A DNA stretch of 9,035 nucleotides from Planctomycetales bacterium (GCA_030631085.1 DAOVLV010000051.1:1-9035), one strand, 5' to 3'. Shown: positions 1 through 6,729, numbered from the stretch's first letter. Numbers and translations are program-made. The notes: generated by a model not told the origin, from the sequence alone.

Positions 1-161
1 GGAACATGCGGCAGATCAACCGTCACGATGTTACGCGCATCGGCGGCAAGCATCGCATCCTTATCCACCTGCGAAAGAATATCATACGGCGGGGAAATCA
101 ACCTGCCGATGTCGCCGTCAGCGACATTGTAACGCCAACCTTGAAAGGGTTTTATTTCCAT
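1..161 (-). CDS. DUF1015-family protein, N-terminal fragment (runs off the left edge)
   Basis: An ATG at 159-161 opens a frame that stays open to the window edge, giving 53 residues. The fragment contains IKPFQGWRYN near residues 3-12, then GDIGRLISPPYDIL, then NIVTVDLPHV. This order of PF-G-RYN, a G-D-x-x-x-I-x-PPYD box and an N-I-V-x-x-x-LP box is the N-terminal signature of the DUF1015 family, which is usually about 400 residues long. Its biochemical function is not established; members often sit near serine or phosphoglycerate metabolism genes, but no such neighbour is visible here. No clear Shine-Dalgarno lies in front of the ATG. The gene follows the lipoprotein gene on the same strand, 86 bases away, with a palindrome in between, so it may or may not share its transcript. 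The family call rests on remembered motifs and only the first eighth or so of the protein. Confidence 0.8.
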   Translation of the reverse strand, partial: MEIKPFQGWRYNVADGDIGRLISPPYDILSQVDKDAMLAADARNIVTVDLPHV

Positions 162-173
162 GGGGACAGATTA

Positions 174-239
174 AACCACAAAGAACACAAAGAACAAAAA
201 AAATTAGAAATTATTTTTTTCTTTGTGTCCTTTGTGGTT
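174..239. repeat. Palindromic intergenic repeat of the CACAAAG type
   Basis: Two 19-base arms, 174-192 and 221-239, are inverted copies with a single mismatch. In minus-strand RNA that mismatch becomes a G-U wobble, so the stem is continuous. The arms consist of short CACAAAG-like units, and the 28-base loop is almost pure A and T. The palindrome lies between the stop codon of the lipoprotein gene (248) and the start of the DUF1015 gene (161). It could serve as a transcription terminator or transcript-stabilising hairpin. The only nearby T-run placed as in an intrinsic terminator (six T at about 244-249) is on the plus-strand side, where no gene ends. Such purine-rich palindromes are a frequent dispersed repeat in environmental bacterial genomes, which is the preferred reading. 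Confidence 0.85.
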
Positions 240-247
240 CGCCTTTT

Positions 248-1510
248 TTACTTCAACGTTTCTTCCAGCGCCAGGACGGCGAAGCAGGTCGCCAATACCG
301 GATTGCCTTCCATCCAGCGCGGCGAGTCCTTGTTGACCCATGAGCCGTCCTCGTTCTGCTGAACGGCCAGCACGTCAATTAACTCTTCCCGCCAGTTATG
401 CTTTACGCCGCCGGAGTCGGGTATTTCGTCCTGACCCCAGGCGTGGAGGGCCTTGGCGAAAACGTGGTAGTAATAAAACAACCCCTGTTTGGACTGGGCC
501 TCCGGCATATTGGGGTTCGAGTCGAGACGCCAGTATTTTCTTATCCATTCATACGCAGCCTGGACTCGCGGATCGTTACGAGCGACGTCGGCGTAAAGCA
601 TGCTCTTGAAGCCGATGTATGTCATCGAGCCGTAGGACCGCAGGCCTCGCCTGCCCGCCTTGGCTTTGGACTCGCCGACGAATTGGCCGTCCTTGCGATT
701 GACGGCGTAGATGAACCCGCCGTCGTCTGTTCCGCTAACGACGAATACCTGTCCCTCCGTCCCTTCGGTGCGGTTCTGAAGGCGGGTTACGAACGCCAGC
801 GCCCTTTGCATTGCCGGGTCGTCTGCCGGAACGCCGGCTTCGTGCAGCGCATCCATCCACATCCCGACATTGCTCAGGTCGGGGCGATTCTTGTCTTTTC
901 CGCTCTCGTCCTTTCCGCCGTAACTTACGCCGCCGACGTAAGGATGCGTCTCGTCAACTTCCTGGCCGGTCGGCGTCTTTGAGCCGGGGACAATCTGCTG
1001 TCCTCGGAGGAATTTCACCGCATTGGAAAGTATGGTCTTGTGGGCAGGATTCTTCGCCGTCGCGAGGGCCATTACCGCGACGGAGGTGATGTAGTTCTTG
1101 TTTCCCTGGCCTGGGACATAGAAACCGCCGTCGGACTGGCGGAATCTCATCAGGCACTTGAAGCCATCTGACACAATGGGTGATTCGTTGTCGTATTCGG
1201 GATGTTGAAGCATCGCCTTGATCGCCATCGCCGTCATAGCAGGATGCGACCGGCCCGGCGAGCCCCACCCGCCGTCGGAATTGCGCTGCTCCAGCAGGAA
1301 TCCGATACCCGCATTAATACCTTTCTGAGCCTTCGCCAGATAATCGGCGTCAATAGCGTCATTGGCTGACGAGGGGAGCGTCGTCGGCAGTGTGATTTCC
1401 GCCGGTTTGGTCGTCGGCTGTTTGTCTTCATCCTCCGATCGGCTGCAACCGGCCAGAGCGACTAACAACGCAGAAGCAACAACCACACTCTTGATAAGCA
1501 CATTTTTCAT
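248..1510 (-). CDS. Lipoprotein with prenyltransferase/squalene-cyclase-like repeats
   Basis: This 420-residue protein starts with a lipoprotein signal: a Lys-containing n-region, a hydrophobic stretch to about residue 20, and the lipobox LAGC with the acylated Cys at 22. A Ser/Thr/Pro-rich linker to about residue 50 leads into an alpha-helical repeat domain. Glycine-aspartate-aromatic turns recur as QRNSDGGWG (75-83), FRQSDGGFY (123-131), TDDGGF in the middle and QQNEDGSW (384-391). Such turns mark the alpha/alpha-barrel of terpene cyclases and protein prenyltransferase beta subunits. I do not see a DXDD or comparable acid motif of a working cyclase, so this is probably a structural or binding protein, not an enzyme. 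It should be anchored in the periplasm, on the inner or outer membrane. The start at 1510 is preferred over the longer frame to 1549 because AGGAG sits 7 bases upstream and the signal peptide begins there. Proteins of this kind are common and uncharacterised in Planctomycetota. Confidence 0.82.
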   Translation of the reverse strand: MKNVLIKSVVVASALLVALAGCSRSEDEDKQPTTKPAEITLPTTLPSSANDAIDADYLAKAQKGINAGIGFLLEQRNSDGGWGSPGRSHPAMTAMAIKAMLQHPEYDNESPIVSDGFKCLMRFRQSDGGFYVPGQGNKNYITSVAVMALATAKNPAHKTILSNAVKFLRGQQIVPGSKTPTGQEVDETHPYVGGVSYGGKDESGKDKNRPDLSNVGMWMDALHEAGVPADDPAMQRALAFVTRLQNRTEGTEGQVFVVSGTDDGGFIYAVNRKDGQFVGESKAKAGRRGLRSYGSMTYIGFKSMLYADVARNDPRVQAAYEWIRKYWRLDSNPNMPEAQSKQGLFYYYHVFAKALHAWGQDEIPDSGGVKHNWREELIDVLAVQQNEDGSWVNKDSPRWMEGNPVLATCFAVLALEETLK

Positions 1511-1517
1511 ACACTTA

Positions 1518-1522
1518 CTCCT
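1518..1522 (-). promoter_or_regulatory. Shine-Dalgarno site fixing the lipoprotein start
   Basis: The minus strand reads AGGAG here, 7 bases before the ATG at 1508-1510. The upstream in-frame ATG at 1549 would place 13 polar residues before the signal peptide, so this site decides the start. Confidence 0.75.
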
Positions 1523-1631
1523 GTTTATCCGTCTATCGGTGGGCAACATCCGTGCCAGACAAACAATATCACTTTTCAGGTATGATAACTACGTCCGGGT
1601 AAGCGTAAAGGGGGCAACTCGTGTCCGCCGC

Positions 1632-1646
1632 GAACAATAGTTGTTC
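1632..1646. repeat. Short perfect inverted repeat
   Basis: GAACAA and TTGTTC flank a 3-base loop in the 167-base gap between the lipoprotein gene and the DUF2283 gene. It could be a small hairpin or an operator upstream of the lipoprotein gene. No T-run follows it on either strand, so a terminator role is unlikely. The rest of the gap shows no convincing promoter boxes. Confidence 0.35.
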
Positions 1647-1677
1647 ATGGCGAGTGTGCCGCGGTCGCGACGTTTTT

Positions 1678-1881
1678 TTATGTTAATTCCGCTATCAACG
1701 GTTTTTGCTTTTGATGCTGACGCACCCCAATAACTGAAAACCCCAGGATGTTTCCATCTTCGTCCACGCGCTCCATAACTGCGTCGTTATCAGTCTGGCG
1801 CATGAATCCGGGTTTCTCGGAAAAGAGAACTTCCAGATAATCGGCTTGGCCGTCATACCACACTTTTATAGGCCGGGCCAT
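1678..1881 (-). CDS. DUF2283-family small protein
   Basis: This 67-residue protein begins MARPIKVWYDGQADYLEV and continues with FSEKPGF, NDAVMERVDEDGNILGFSVIGV. A Y-D-x-x-A-D-x-L-x-V/I-x-F-S box followed by V-D-x-x-G-x-I-x-G-F/I is the DUF2283 pattern, and the length fits the family (about 60-80 residues). No function is firmly established for the family. Its start overlaps the end of the 103-residue gene upstream by 16 bases, and a strong AAGGAG at 1889-1894, 7 bases before the ATG, lies inside that gene, so the two are cotranscribed and translationally linked. Small paired genes of this shape often form toxin-antitoxin modules; under that reading this would be the antitoxin-like partner, which is inference. 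The pair is visibly richer in A and T than the flanking genes, consistent with acquisition by transfer. Confidence 0.82.
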   Translation of the reverse strand: MARPIKVWYDGQADYLEVLFSEKPGFMRQTDNDAVMERVDEDGNILGFSVIGVRQHQKQKPLIAELT

Positions 1882-2177
1882 AACAGGTCTCCTTGCTTAA
1901 CCGTGTCCGTCAAGTATGCCGTAATTATGAAAGCATCATCGTCCGTATATTTTACCACAACACACAACCATTTATCACCAACAATAGTTCCATAATAATA
2001 TCGGTAACAAAGGGCAACACTTGCATCCGTCCGGGATTGAATGACCTTCTCCGGTTCTCGCAGCGTAGCCTCCACTGCTAATCCCATTTCAGCCATCTCA
2101 GGATGCGCCAAAATATGTTTTAACCGCTCCTCGGTAAGACGGACAGCACGCTCACTGTAATCCGGTAGAATTTTCAC
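1866..2177 (-). CDS. Uncharacterised 103-residue protein paired with DUF2283
   Basis: The protein starts at a GTG (2175-2177) with AAGG about 9 bases upstream; the next in-frame Met, at residue 28, would cut off the conserved-looking N-terminus. Visible features are RLTEERLKHILAHPEM (13-28), a helix with EATLREPEKVIQSR, then beta-rich segments around YRYYYG, WLCVVVKY and AFIITAYLTD. I recall similar proteins next to DUF2283 genes in cyanobacteria and Chloroflexi, some annotated as DUF4258 or as PBECR-like (barnase/EndoU/ColE5/RelE-like) nuclease folds. I cannot confirm the assignment by eye. The layout of one helix pair followed by a small beta-sheet, the size, and the overlap with a second small gene would fit a RelE-like toxin. 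It starts 75 bases after the end of gmhB on the same strand, so read-through from the LPS operon is possible. Confidence 0.72.
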   Translation of the reverse strand: MKILPDYSERAVRLTEERLKHILAHPEMAEMGLAVEATLREPEKVIQSRTDASVALCYRYYYGTIVGDKWLCVVVKYTDDDAFIITAYLTDTVKQGDLLWPGL

Positions 2178-2252
2178 AGGGATATACCTTACGCTTCCGC
2201 CGACCCTTATACAATCGCAAACCCATCATATCGTGCGCCGTTACTGCTGCAT

Positions 2253-3173
2253 TCACCGTTGTCGTGAGAGGATAAAGAAGGTCAATGCCGCAAGTTGCAG
2301 AACGCCGGCGGTTGTCATCGCCACATGCCAGATAAGGTTGCTTTCACCGGAATTCATCACGTCGGGGATATAAATCAATCCCCATACCAAGGCGATGATG
2401 GCGAATATCTGGAAGATAGCGCCGAGCAGGCGTGCTGCGGAAAATTCCGCCCCGTTACCGAGAGTCCTGGCCTGCTTGAGATGACGGAGAATTTCGTGAA
2501 GGGTCTGCGAATCGGTCATGCTGTCAATGGGCGTCTGGGCCGACGAAGGAAGCCTTGCAGCGCCGACGGAAACAGCGGGGCTTTCAGCCACTTTTCCCAC
2601 CGCTGCAGCCAATCCGCTCTCACGAAGAATAACCCGTGCGGCATCGACGAGGTTGCGAACGGTGAAATCGGCCTGAACATCCTCATCCTGCTCGGAGGCC
2701 CCGTCGCCCTTATGGCGAACACGAATGGTCCGGCAGCCCGCTCGCTGACCGGCTTCGATGTCGCGCGGCGAATCGCCCACCATCCAACTTTCCGACATCT
2801 CTATCTGTAAATCCTTCGACGCCTTCAGCAGCATACCCGGAGACGGCTTGCAATCCGCCGATACGCGAGTGTACTGCTCGACAGTCCCTTCAGGGTGATA
2901 CGGACAGTAATAGATAGCGTCAAGTTCGACGCCACGCTGCGACAGTTGACGGCGCATCTCGTCGTGAATCTGCTCCAGCCCGTCTTCAGTCAACAGCCCC
3001 CGGGCAATGGCGGACTGGTTTGTAACGACAACGAGTTTGAATCCCACCTGGGCCAGGGACCGCAACGCCAGTTCAACGCCGGGTAAGAGTTTGACGGCAT
3101 CCGGGTCGGTCATGTAGCCGGGGTCCTCGATAATCGTCCGGTCGCGGTCGAGAAAGACACACTTGTCAGCCAT
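2253..3173 (-). CDS. gmhB: D-glycero-beta-D-manno-heptose 1,7-bisphosphate 7-phosphatase fused to a membrane module
   Basis: Residues 1-180 are a HAD-IIIA phosphatase: motif I is DRDRT (9-13, nucleophile D9 and general acid D11), motif II is VVVTNQSAIARG (48-59), motif III uses K109 and motif IV is VGDSPRDIEAG (132-142). It removes the C7 phosphate of heptose bisphosphate between the two HldE reactions. The zinc loop is degenerate: CPYHP (90-94) keeps C90 and H93, but the usual CxC before RKP is reduced to SADCKP (105-110). Residues 185-240 form a linker, followed by two hydrophobic helices at about 248-269 and 280-302. With 306 residues it is over 100 longer than ordinary GmhB (about 180-190). 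The tail should tether the enzyme to the inner membrane. The ATG is supported by AAGGGG at 3182-3187, 8 bases upstream. Substrate anomer (beta for LPS, alpha for GDP-heptose) is inferred from the hldE and gmhA neighbours. Confidence 0.9.
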   Translation of the reverse strand: MADKCVFLDRDRTIIEDPGYMTDPDAVKLLPGVELALRSLAQVGFKLVVVTNQSAIARGLLTEDGLEQIHDEMRRQLSQRGVELDAIYYCPYHPEGTVEQYTRVSADCKPSPGMLLKASKDLQIEMSESWMVGDSPRDIEAGQRAGCRTIRVRHKGDGASEQDEDVQADFTVRNLVDAARVILRESGLAAAVGKVAESPAVSVGAARLPSSAQTPIDSMTDSQTLHEILRHLKQARTLGNGAEFSAARLLGAIFQIFAIIALVWGLIYIPDVMNSGESNLIWHVAMTTAGVLQLAALTFFILSRQR

Positions 3174-3208
3174 GATATTTACCCCTTAAACATTCTGGCA
3201 CCACAGGG

Positions 3209-3775
3209 TTATACAAAGTGTTCGTCGATCACTTCGCAGATTATATGATACGCCAGTTGGTGCATCTGCTGAATCTGGTCGCTCCACTCGCCCGGCGCGG
3301 TGAAGCAAACGTCGGCAAGTTCGGCGAGTTCGCCGCCGTTGCCGCCTGTCATTGCGACGACTTTCATCCCTCGCTGCTTCGCCGAGTTCGCCGCTGATAT
3401 GATATTAGGGCTTTTACCCGACGTTGACAACACCCATAAAACGTCGCCTTTATCTCCCAATGCCTCAATTTGGCGCGAAAAGACCTGCTCGAAACCAAAA
3501 TCGTTCGCCAAGGCCGTCAGTGCACTGGTGTCGGTGGTCAAAGCCACACAGGGCAGAGGCTTTCGACCTTCGCGGCGGAAACGCCCGACCAGTTCGGCTG
3601 CGATGTGCTGAGCGTCGGCAGCCGACCCGCCGTTTCCGCAGACATACACACGACGACCGGCATCGAACGCCTCAATCAGTACCTCGGCAATCAGTCCAAT
3701 CGTCGGCGCATCAATCCGGCCGACAGCCGCGACCATTTCGCCGATCATCTCATCGATTTTACCGTTATCCTTCAT
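3209..3775 (-). CDS. gmhA: Phosphoheptose isomerase (sedoheptulose 7-phosphate isomerase)
   Basis: This cytoplasmic SIS-domain enzyme converts sedoheptulose 7-phosphate to D-glycero-D-manno-heptose 7-phosphate, the first step of ADP-heptose synthesis. At 188 residues it is full length. CGNGGSAADAQHIAAELVGRF (46-66) is the family signature, with H57 and E61 as the metal ligands; Q169 and H177 near the C-terminus have the spacing of the other two ligands. LSTSGKSPNI (116-125) is the phosphate-binding SIS loop. The ATG lies within the last codons of hldE, an 11-base overlap with no strong Shine-Dalgarno, so translation is probably coupled to hldE. Placement between hldE and gmhB agrees with the assignment. 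DiaA-like paralogues share the fold, but the intact metal ligands and the operon favour GmhA. Confidence 0.95.
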   Translation of the reverse strand: MKDNGKIDEMIGEMVAAVGRIDAPTIGLIAEVLIEAFDAGRRVYVCGNGGSAADAQHIAAELVGRFRREGRKPLPCVALTTDTSALTALANDFGFEQVFSRQIEALGDKGDVLWVLSTSGKSPNIISAANSAKQRGMKVVAMTGGNGGELAELADVCFTAPGEWSDQIQQMHQLAYHIICEVIDEHFV

Positions 3776-5243
3776 CTTTCGTATTCACAATCCGGTTGAT
3801 TATTTCCGTAGTGCTCGCGCCTTTGACCATATCGAGCGTCAGGACCTTCCCGCCGTAGGATTCGACGATTTCTGCTCCGACGACTACCGGCGTCGTTCCG
3901 CCCTTGGCGAGGATGTCCGGCTTGAGCATCTCAAGAAGCGGTTCGGGCGTATCTTCCTCGAAAATAGTTACATAATCGACACATTCCAACGCGCCGAGCA
4001 TCTCCGCCCGTTCATCTGCCCCGATAACAGGCCTGTCAGGCCCCTTAAGCCGGCGGACACTATCGTCGGAATTTATCGCTACGATCAGGCAGGAACCAAG
4101 TTCCCGCGCCTGGCGGAGGTAGCGGACGTGCCCGGCGTGCAGCAGGTCGAAGCATCCGTTGGTAAAGACGATCGTCTCGCCGCTGCGGCGTCGGCGGGCA
4201 ACTTCGCGGGCGAGGCGTTTTCGGCTGACAACTTTCCCGCCGCGCAGGCCGACCATTCGGCGAAGTTCGTCGAGCACTTCGTCGGCGGTAATCGGAACGA
4301 CGCCGAAGCGTTCGACTTCCAATCCGCCGGCTATGTTCGCCAGGGCCACTGCGTCGTCGGCTTCGCACCCGCCGGCCAGCGCGACTGCAAGCATTGCAAG
4401 GACGGCGTCGCCCGCCCCGGCTACGTCATAGACCGCACGCGGACGAGTTGGGATAGTTACGCCTTCACCGCCGGACCTCGCCAGGTACGCGCCATCCTTG
4501 TCCAGTGTAATCATAACGGCCTGGGCGTCGGTCGTCTGGATTATCTGCCTTGCCGCCCGCTCCAGCGAATCGGTATCGGTGATTTCGACGCCGCTGGCGA
4601 GGGCGGCTTCGTATCGGTTCGGCGTCAACAGCGTCGCGCCGCGATAACGCCGGTAGTCGCCGATGCGGGCGGGATCGACAATTACCGGTAGCCCCGCCGA
4701 CCGGGCGTCGGCTATTAACTGCGGCATGGTCGAGTCGCTGAAAATTCCCTTATCGTAATCCTCCATCGCCACAGCCTGGCAGTCAGCCATCGCCGACCGC
4801 AACGACGCGCGAAGCGTCGCGGATACGGATTTCGGCAGCGGGTCGGAGGATTCTTCGTCCATGCGGAGAATCTGCTGGCGATGACGGTGCTGGGCCAGGC
4901 CGATCAGCCGCTGCTTGAGCGTCGTAGGTCTGCCCCGAAGTCGTGTCAGCGAGGCGGTTTCCGCCCCAGCCACCGACAACATGCTCATCAGTTCCTCGCC
5001 GGTTTTGTCCTGCCCGATCACGCCAATACAACTGACCTTCCCACCAAGCGCAAGGATATTCATAGCCACGCTTCCCGACCCACCGGGACGAGACTCACGA
5101 CCCAAAACGCGAAAGACGGGAACCGGCGCTTCGGGGCTGATCCGCTCTGTGTCGCCGCTGACGTAACGGTCCAGCATGTAATCGCCCACCAGCGCGATCT
5201 TCGGATGGGAAAAACCTTCGACGATCTCTATCAAATGGTGCAT
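3765..5243 (-). CDS. hldE: Bifunctional heptose 7-phosphate kinase / heptose 1-phosphate adenylyltransferase
   Basis: A single 492-residue protein carries both HldE activities, as in E. coli. The N-terminal ribokinase/PfkB domain (1 to about 330) shows GDYMLDRY (20-27), SGDTERISPEAPVPV (29-43), RPGG (52-55), LLTPNRYEA (205-213) and the GAGD anion-hole motif with the catalytic Asp (276-279). It phosphorylates C1 of heptose 7-phosphate. The C-terminal nucleotidyltransferase domain shows FTNGCFDLLHAGH (360-372) with the HxGH active site, then SDDSVRRLKGPDRPVI and an ERAEML segment; it adds AMP to the heptose 1-phosphate left by GmhB. The residues SGS after RPGG replace the more usual small-residue/Asn pattern before VAMNI, a modest variation. 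Start at 5243 has no obvious Shine-Dalgarno. It is 23 bases downstream of lpxK and overlaps gmhA. Confidence 0.96.
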   Translation of the reverse strand: MHHLIEIVEGFSHPKIALVGDYMLDRYVSGDTERISPEAPVPVFRVLGRESRPGGSGSVAMNILALGGKVSCIGVIGQDKTGEELMSMLSVAGAETASLTRLRGRPTTLKQRLIGLAQHRHRQQILRMDEESSDPLPKSVSATLRASLRSAMADCQAVAMEDYDKGIFSDSTMPQLIADARSAGLPVIVDPARIGDYRRYRGATLLTPNRYEAALASGVEITDTDSLERAARQIIQTTDAQAVMITLDKDGAYLARSGGEGVTIPTRPRAVYDVAGAGDAVLAMLAVALAGGCEADDAVALANIAGGLEVERFGVVPITADEVLDELRRMVGLRGGKVVSRKRLAREVARRRRSGETIVFTNGCFDLLHAGHVRYLRQARELGSCLIVAINSDDSVRRLKGPDRPVIGADERAEMLGALECVDYVTIFEEDTPEPLLEMLKPDILAKGGTTPVVVGAEIVESYGGKVLTLDMVKGASTTEIINRIVNTKDEG

Positions 5244-5266
5244 GTCAGGATTCTATACCCGCTGCG

Positions 5267-6313
5267 TCAGAGTTGCAACGCTGTGGCGGAACAGGTTTGG
5301 AGTATTTTCTCCACAAGCGTCCGTTCGCCATCGGTTATCCGCATTTCGACAACGAGTCGCCAGACGGGTCTTGCCGGCGAAAACTCCGCTAACTTGACAT
5401 AATCCTTTTCGGTGGTGATGAGCACCTCCGCTTCGGCGCTTGCGCTCGAAATCCGCTCAATCGCCGCAGAATCGTAAGCGACATGATCGCCAAAGGAAAC
5501 TTTTTCGGCAATTCGAGCGCCGATGTCGGTCAATGTCGCAAAAAAGGCGTCTGGATTACCCAGGCCTGCAAATGCGCATACCTTCCGCCCTATCAAGGCG
5601 TCGGGTGGCAACTCGTCCCCATTCTCGTCGATAATTTTGACGGGTTTGTGAATGGCGGTGTGGATTGATGCGTTCGGCGCGAAACGGACAAGCCGATTAC
5701 GAAGGTTGTCCAATTCTTCCGTCGATACGGCGTCGCTGCGTGTGATGACGATTGCGTCGGCATCGGAAAGCACCGAGGGCGGTTCTCTCAATCGTCCGAT
5801 GGGGAGACACGCCCCGCCGCCGAAGGGTCTGGTCGCGTCAATGAGGACAATATCCAAATCCCGCCGCAGACGCAGATGCTGAAAGCCGTCGTCCATTACC
5901 AGCACGTCCGCCCCGCCGGTAATTGCTTTCTGCGCGCCGGCAACGCGATCAGGATTGATAATTACAGGTACGCCGGTCGATTGCTTGAGCAGTTCTGCCT
6001 CGTCGCTCTTACCGCCGATGGCCTTGTATCCGCGAGTGAGAATCGCCGGTTTCCGTCCCGCTCCCTTCAGCCGTTCGACCACCCACGCGACCATCGGCGT
6101 CTTACCCGTCCCCCCGACGGTGATATTGCCCGCGCAGATTACCGGCACATCGACGGGACAACTTTTCCTTATCCCGCACCGATACGCCCAGCGACGCAGG
6201 CGCATCAGTCCAGCATAAGGTGACGCCAGTATCTTTCCCGCAACGTAATTCATCGCGGATATAGTAACCGTTTTCATGCGCAGGAAAAAGCCCACGGCGA
6301 AAGTGAGCTTCAA
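5267..6313 (-). CDS. lpxK: Tetraacyldisaccharide 4'-kinase (lipid A biosynthesis)
   Basis: LpxK uses ATP to phosphorylate the 4' position of the tetraacylated lipid A disaccharide at the cytoplasmic face of the inner membrane. The signature Walker A is GNITVGGTGKTP (62-73), followed by ILTRGYK (91-97) and the DDGFQHLRLRRD segment (141-152) characteristic of LpxK. The length of 348 is near the usual 310-340. The start is uncertain. TTG at 6311-6313 is preferred because it overlaps the stop of the GNAT gene as TTGA, has AGGCG a few bases upstream, and the codons after it are rich in G or C at the third position. ATG at 6277 (336 residues) or ATG at 6253 (328 residues) are alternatives without clear ribosome sites; 6277 gives a Walker A position closest to that of E. 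coli LpxK. The hydrophobic N-terminus fits the membrane-associated helix of the family. Confidence 0.93.
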   Translation of the reverse strand: MKLTFAVGFFLRMKTVTISAMNYVAGKILASPYAGLMRLRRWAYRCGIRKSCPVDVPVICAGNITVGGTGKTPMVAWVVERLKGAGRKPAILTRGYKAIGGKSDEAELLKQSTGVPVIINPDRVAGAQKAITGGADVLVMDDGFQHLRLRRDLDIVLIDATRPFGGGACLPIGRLREPPSVLSDADAIVITRSDAVSTEELDNLRNRLVRFAPNASIHTAIHKPVKIIDENGDELPPDALIGRKVCAFAGLGNPDAFFATLTDIGARIAEKVSFGDHVAYDSAAIERISSASAEAEVLITTEKDYVKLAEFSPARPVWRLVVEMRITDGERTLVEKILQTCSATALQL

Positions 6314-6720
6314 GATTCGCCTGATTGCCGCTGGAATCTGCGGATTATCATGCCGGTCGCAGGTTTCATGCCGGATCGTTCATAGAATGGTTGAAGGTCC
6401 CTGTCGCAGAGCAGGACAACCTCGTAGAGATCGGAGAACCTCTCCAAAACTCGCCGGACAAGTTTGGAACCGATGCTCCGGCCCTGATATGCCGGAAGCA
6501 CTTCCAGAAGAGAGATGTAGGCGGACAAAACCCCATCCGTCAGCGCAGTAATAAAGCCGATAACCCTGTCGGTCTCGCTGTCAATGGCCAGCGCCACGTA
6601 ATCGCTGCCCCGGAGGATTTTGAGCATTGTCTTTGGAGACGGCGGGCTGGGCCATCCGCCGCCGAAGCCGTGGAGATGGTCTTCCGTGATTCCCGAAAGT
6701 GAATCTGTATATTCAATCAT
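6310..6720 (-). CDS. GNAT-family N-acetyltransferase
   Basis: This is a 136-residue single-domain acetyltransferase of the GNAT fold. Motif A, LLEVLPAYQGRSIGSKLV (71-88), contains the Q-x-x-G-x-G/A type acetyl-CoA loop as QGRSIG (79-84). The preceding strand is VIGFITALTDGVLSAYI (53-69), and the C-terminal LQPFYERSGMKPA (109-121) is the typical motif B region with the Tyr that often acts as general acid. The substrate is unknown. It is the first gene of the lipid A/heptose run, and its stop overlaps the TTG start proposed for lpxK by 4 bases. A role in cell-envelope acylation is possible, but many GNATs are simply carried in operons, so none is claimed. The ATG has no Shine-Dalgarno; the nearest purine run, AGAG about 10 bases upstream, lies in the terminal repeat of the adjacent element. 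Confidence 0.85.
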   Translation of the reverse strand: MIEYTDSLSGITEDHLHGFGGGWPSPPSPKTMLKILRGSDYVALAIDSETDRVIGFITALTDGVLSAYISLLEVLPAYQGRSIGSKLVRRVLERFSDLYEVVLLCDRDLQPFYERSGMKPATGMIIRRFQRQSGES

Positions 6721-6729
6721 TATGGAAAA

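Larger units (their letters stand above)
2253..6720 (-). other. Probable operon: GNAT - lpxK - hldE - gmhA - gmhB
   Basis: Five minus-strand genes are joined by a 4-base overlap (GNAT/lpxK), a 23-base gap (lpxK/hldE), an 11-base overlap (hldE/gmhA) and a 35-base gap (gmhA/gmhB). The spacing leaves no room for internal promoters of normal size, so a single transcript from upstream of 6720 is likely. Together they cover the lipid A 4'-kinase step and the route from sedoheptulose 7-phosphate to ADP-D-glycero-beta-D-manno-heptose. The leader upstream of 6720 is occupied by an inverted-repeat element, so the native promoter is either inside that element or further upstream. Confidence 0.8.

Noticed and set aside
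1511..1549. Longer version of the lipoprotein starting at 1549
   Set aside because: The extra 13 residues are polar, precede the signal peptide, and lack a ribosome site, whereas the start at 1510 has AGGAG at a good distance.
1663..1680. GC-rich palindromic run followed by seven T at the end of the DUF2283 gene
   Set aside because: It looks like a plus-strand terminator, but no plus-strand gene ends there and the GTCGCGAC core leaves no loop; for the minus-strand genes the tract is A, not T.
4128..4691. Plus-strand open frame of 187 codons
   Set aside because: Antisense to hldE, whose motifs are continuous through this stretch.
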